The translations under genes and the position numbers were made by a program. Source: an uncultured Elusimicrobia bacterium (GTDB lineage Bacteria > Elusimicrobiota > Elusimicrobia > UBA1565 > UBA9628). From it: a stretch of DNA of 7,488 bases. Where the stretch lies: the NCBI GenBank assembly GCA_903874575.1, contig CAIQSZ010000425.1, positions 1 to 7,488 on the forward strand. The letters run 5' to 3'. Positions 5,737 to 7,488 of this stretch are shown piece after piece; the first letter of the stretch is position 1, and every line of letters starts with the position of its first letter. Under the pieces are notes generated by a model, which was given only the letters and a program-made list of their open reading frames with translations, was not told where the DNA came from and ran no database searches.

Positions 5737-6636
5737 ATGAAGAAGAGCCTTATGTTTTTGGCGGCGGCCATCGCCGCCGCGAGCGGGACGTTCGCCCGAG
5801 CCGAGGGCACGTTGGCGAAGATCAAGGCGTCCGGCTCCATCACCTTGGGCGTGCGCGAGTCCTCGGGCGCGCTGGCCTATTCGCTCGGCGACGGGAAATA
5901 CGTCGGCTTTCACACCGAGATGGCCTACCGGATCGTGTCCGCGCTGCAAAAGCGCTTGGGTCTGCCCAAACTGGACGTGAAGACCCAGGTCGTCACCTCG
6001 CAAAACCGCGTGCCCTTGGTCCAGAACGGCACGGTCGACCTGGAGTGCGGTTCCACCACCAACAACGCCGCCCGGCAGAAGGACGTGGCCTTCGCGGTGA
6101 CCACCTATGTGGAAGAGGTGCGCATGGCGGTCCGGGCCGACTCGGGCATCGCCTCCATCGGCGGCTTGGCGGGCAAGACCGTCGTCACCACGACCGGCAC
6201 GACCTCGGTGCGCACGCTGCGCAAGCGCGAGCGCGCCGGGGTGGGAGCTTTCAAGGAGGTGTTCGGCAAGGATCACGCGGACAGTTTCCTGCTCCTCGAA
6301 TCCGGCCGCGCCGACGCGTTCGTCATGGACGGGCAGATTCTCGCCGGCGCCATCTCCAGGGCCAAGCGTCCGTCCGACTTCAAGATCGCGGGCGAAGTTC
6401 TCTCCGTCGAGCCGATCGCCTGCATGATGCGCAAGGACGATCCGGCGTTCAAGAAGGAGGTCGACGACGCCATCAAGGCTTTGATCGCGTCCGGCGAACT
6501 GGCCAAGCTCTACGACAAGTGGTTCCTGCAGCCGATTCCCCCGGCCGGCACGAAGGTGGGCCTGCCGCTCAGCGCCGCGACCAAGGCCGCCTGGGCCCGT
6601 CCCAACGACAAGCCCATGGAAGACTACGCCGATTAG
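5737..6636 (+). CDS. gltI: Glutamate/aspartate ABC transporter periplasmic binding protein
   Basis: The 299-residue product is an SBP_bac_3 family solute-binding protein closely following E. coli GltI. It would capture glutamate or aspartate in the periplasm and deliver it to the GltJK permease. A signal peptide covers residues 1-22 (ARA cleavage before E23). Shared landmarks are G-V-R-E-S-S (38-43, with the ligand-contacting arginine), TSQNRVPLVQNGT (87-99), DLECGSTTNN (101-110), the TGTTS loop (153-157), KDHADSFLLLESGRADAFVMD (178-198), CMMRKDDPAFKK (229-240), and the C-terminal DKWFLQPIPP (260-269). E. coli GltI has MDD where this one has MDG (197-199). The ATG is preceded by GGGGGA (5722-5727) with a 9-nt spacer, and the mature length is normal. 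It heads a gltI-gltJ-gltK operon, with the ATPase gltL presumably off the right edge. Specificity for acidic amino acids is inferred from the similarity. Confidence 0.93.
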   Translation: MKKSLMFLAAAIAAASGTFARAEGTLAKIKASGSITLGVRESSGALAYSLGDGKYVGFHTEMAYRIVSALQKRLGLPKLDVKTQVVTSQNRVPLVQNGTVDLECGSTTNNAARQKDVAFAVTTYVEEVRMAVRADSGIASIGGLAGKTVVTTTGTTSVRTLRKRERAGVGAFKEVFGKDHADSFLLLESGRADAFVMDGQILAGAISRAKRPSDFKIAGEVLSVEPIACMMRKDDPAFKKEVDDAIKALIASGELAKLYDKWFLQPIPPAGTKVGLPLSAATKAAWARPNDKPMEDYAD

Positions 6637-6672
6637 ATGACTTTCGAGGCGCGGGGGCGCGCGCGGCCGTGA
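6637..6672 (+). other. Eleven-residue mini-ORF bridging gltI and gltJ
   Basis: Directly after the gltI TAG an ATG opens MTFEARGRARP and ends in a TGA at 6670-6672, which overlaps the GTG start of gltJ (GTGA). It could be a coupling cistron that carries ribosomes to the poorly placed GTG. It could instead be the true gltJ start put out of frame by a one-base slip in the GC-rich run at 6650-6665; adding one G there would join it to the gltJ frame. It may also be chance. Confidence 0.25.
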
Positions 6673-7397
6673 CTTGGCGCTGGGAGGTTTTCCTCGAGGA
6701 TCCCGGCGGGAGATATCCCACCTACTGGCAGTGGATGCTGTCGGCGTGGGGGTGGACGGCGGCGGTCTCCGTCTCGGCGCTCATCCTCGCGTTGCTGCTC
6801 GGCGTGCTGATCGGCGCGCTGCGCACGTGGCCCGACGGCGTTTTTTGGCCGCGGTTCGCCGGCGCGTGGGTGGAGGCATTCCGCAGCGTTCCCCTGCTGG
6901 TTCAGATATTCCTTTGGTATCACGTGCTGCCGGCCATTTTCCCGGCGATGAAGCGCGTCCCGGGGTGCGCGCTCGCCGCGCTGGCGCTGGGGTTCTTCAC
7001 TTCGGCGCGGATCGCCGAGCAGGTACGGGCGGGCATCCAGTCGCTGCCCCCGGGCCGGCGCGACGCCGGCCTGGCGCTGGGCTTGACGACGGCGCAGTGC
7101 TACCGCCGCGTCGTCCTGCCGGCGGCGCTGCGCGTCGTGATCCCGCCGCTGACCAGCGAGGCGATGAACGTCTTCAAGAACTCCTCCGTCGCCTTCGCGG
7201 TCTCGGTCTCCGAGTTGACCATGTTCGCCATGCAGGCGCAGGAAGAAACGTCGCGCGGCGTGGAGATATATCTGGCGGTCACGGGCCTTTATGTGATTTC
7301 GGCCCTCGCGGTCAACCGGATCATGGCGGCCGTCGAAAAGCGCGCGCGCATCCCCGGCCTGGTCGCGGCGGACGCTCTCGCAGGCGACCGGCGATGA
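6669..7397 (+). CDS. gltJ: Glutamate/aspartate ABC transporter permease, GltJ-like
   Basis: The 242-residue inner-membrane permease of the polar amino-acid (HisM/GltJ) family would form the channel together with GltK. Hydrophobic segments lie at about 27-51, 72-92, 101-115, 166-188 and 199-221. Family landmarks are VEAFRSVPLLVQIFLWY (68-84), the arginine-rich turn TSARIAEQVRAGIQSLP (111-127), the EAA-type coupling loop DAGLALGLTTAQCYRRVVLP (132-151) that docks on the ATPase, and PPLTSEAMNVFKNSS (159-173). The start is chosen at GTG 6669, because V-T-W-R-W-E-V-F matches the W-N-W-G-I-F start of E. coli GltJ and the total length fits (246 in E. coli). The ribosome-binding site is poor. An ATG at 6637, just after the gltI stop, is in another frame. 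The stop overlaps the gltK ATG (ATGA), indicating tight coupling. Confidence 0.9.
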   Translation: MTWRWEVFLEDPGGRYPTYWQWMLSAWGWTAAVSVSALILALLLGVLIGALRTWPDGVFWPRFAGAWVEAFRSVPLLVQIFLWYHVLPAIFPAMKRVPGCALAALALGFFTSARIAEQVRAGIQSLPPGRRDAGLALGLTTAQCYRRVVLPAALRVVIPPLTSEAMNVFKNSSVAFAVSVSELTMFAMQAQEETSRGVEIYLAVTGLYVISALAVNRIMAAVEKRARIPGLVAADALAGDRR

Positions 7398-7488
7398 ATC
7401 TTGATTTTTCCTTCTACGGCCGGGGCATCGTCGGCGCCTTCATCCTGAAGGGCTTCTATTTCAGCGTCCTGCTGACCGTCGTCGCCGC
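7394..7488 (+). CDS. gltK: Second permease subunit of the glutamate/aspartate transporter (3' partial)
   Basis: The frame opens at ATG 7394, overlapping the gltJ TGA by four bases, and runs to the window edge (31 codons: MNLDFSFYGRGIVGAFILKG and on into a hydrophobic FSVLLTVVA). A short N-terminal tail followed by a first membrane helix is typical of GltK-like permeases, which pair with GltJ. Position directly after gltJ is the main evidence. The coupling loop and the rest of the protein lie outside the window. Confidence 0.78.
   Translation, partial: MNLDFSFYGRGIVGAFILKGFYFSVLLTVVA

Noticed and set aside
5662..6276. N-terminal extension of the DUF3592 frame on the minus strand
   Set aside because: The extension is antisense to gltI, and a strong AGGAGGGG site directly precedes the ATG at 5661, where the recognisable protein begins.
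6045..6668. Upstream extension of the gltJ frame
   Set aside because: It is the alternate frame of gltI and arginine-rich; similarity to GltJ begins only at the GTG at 6669.

Overview
The window is about 7.5 kb of GC-rich DNA from what looks like a diderm (Gram-negative-type) bacterium. Several products carry Sec signal peptides: a periplasmic amino-acid-binding protein, a YceI-like protein, and two members of an unrecognised secreted family. The phylum cannot be fixed from the sequence. Elusimicrobiota or another high-GC, poorly cultured lineage is only a guess. I see no rRNA, tRNA, CRISPR array, transposase gene or phage gene.

Layout, left to right. (1) The 3' part of a Mrp/ApbC-type P-loop Fe-S cluster carrier gene, cut at the left edge exactly inside its Walker A motif (1-768). 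(2) An extraordinary 29-bp perfect palindrome (773-834) resembling REP or RAYT-type mobile palindromes. (3) A thiol peroxiredoxin (854-1339). (4) A leader region followed by a secreted repeat-protein gene (1439-2539) interrupted by one in-frame TAA at 1577. (5) A two-gene minus-strand operon (3761 to 2536): a four-helix, histidine-rich membrane protein resembling cytochrome b561, coupled by an ATGA overlap to a YceI-like periplasmic protein. (6) A second, intact member of the same secreted repeat family (3935-5131), with a leader that matches the first one. (7) A convergent DUF3592 membrane protein (5661 to 5155). (8) A divergent glutamate/aspartate ABC transporter operon, gltI-gltJ-gltK, running off the right edge (5737-7488).

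The flanking housekeeping genes (Mrp, peroxiredoxin, GltIJK) are conventional. The centre is where the unusual material lies. Two diverged paralogs of an unrecognised secreted protein share a signal peptide, short repeats of the form L-x-P-x-x-R/K-x-x-Y, four aligned cysteines, a Pro/Ala linker and a C-terminal hydrophobic or amphipathic helix. They bracket the YceI/b561-like operon. Their upstream regions are also recognisably duplicated (same GGCC hairpins, TTTCGRCCC block, TATCCT box and GCGGAGG ribosome-binding site at nearly constant spacing). One copy appears to be dying or recently broken by a nonsense codon.
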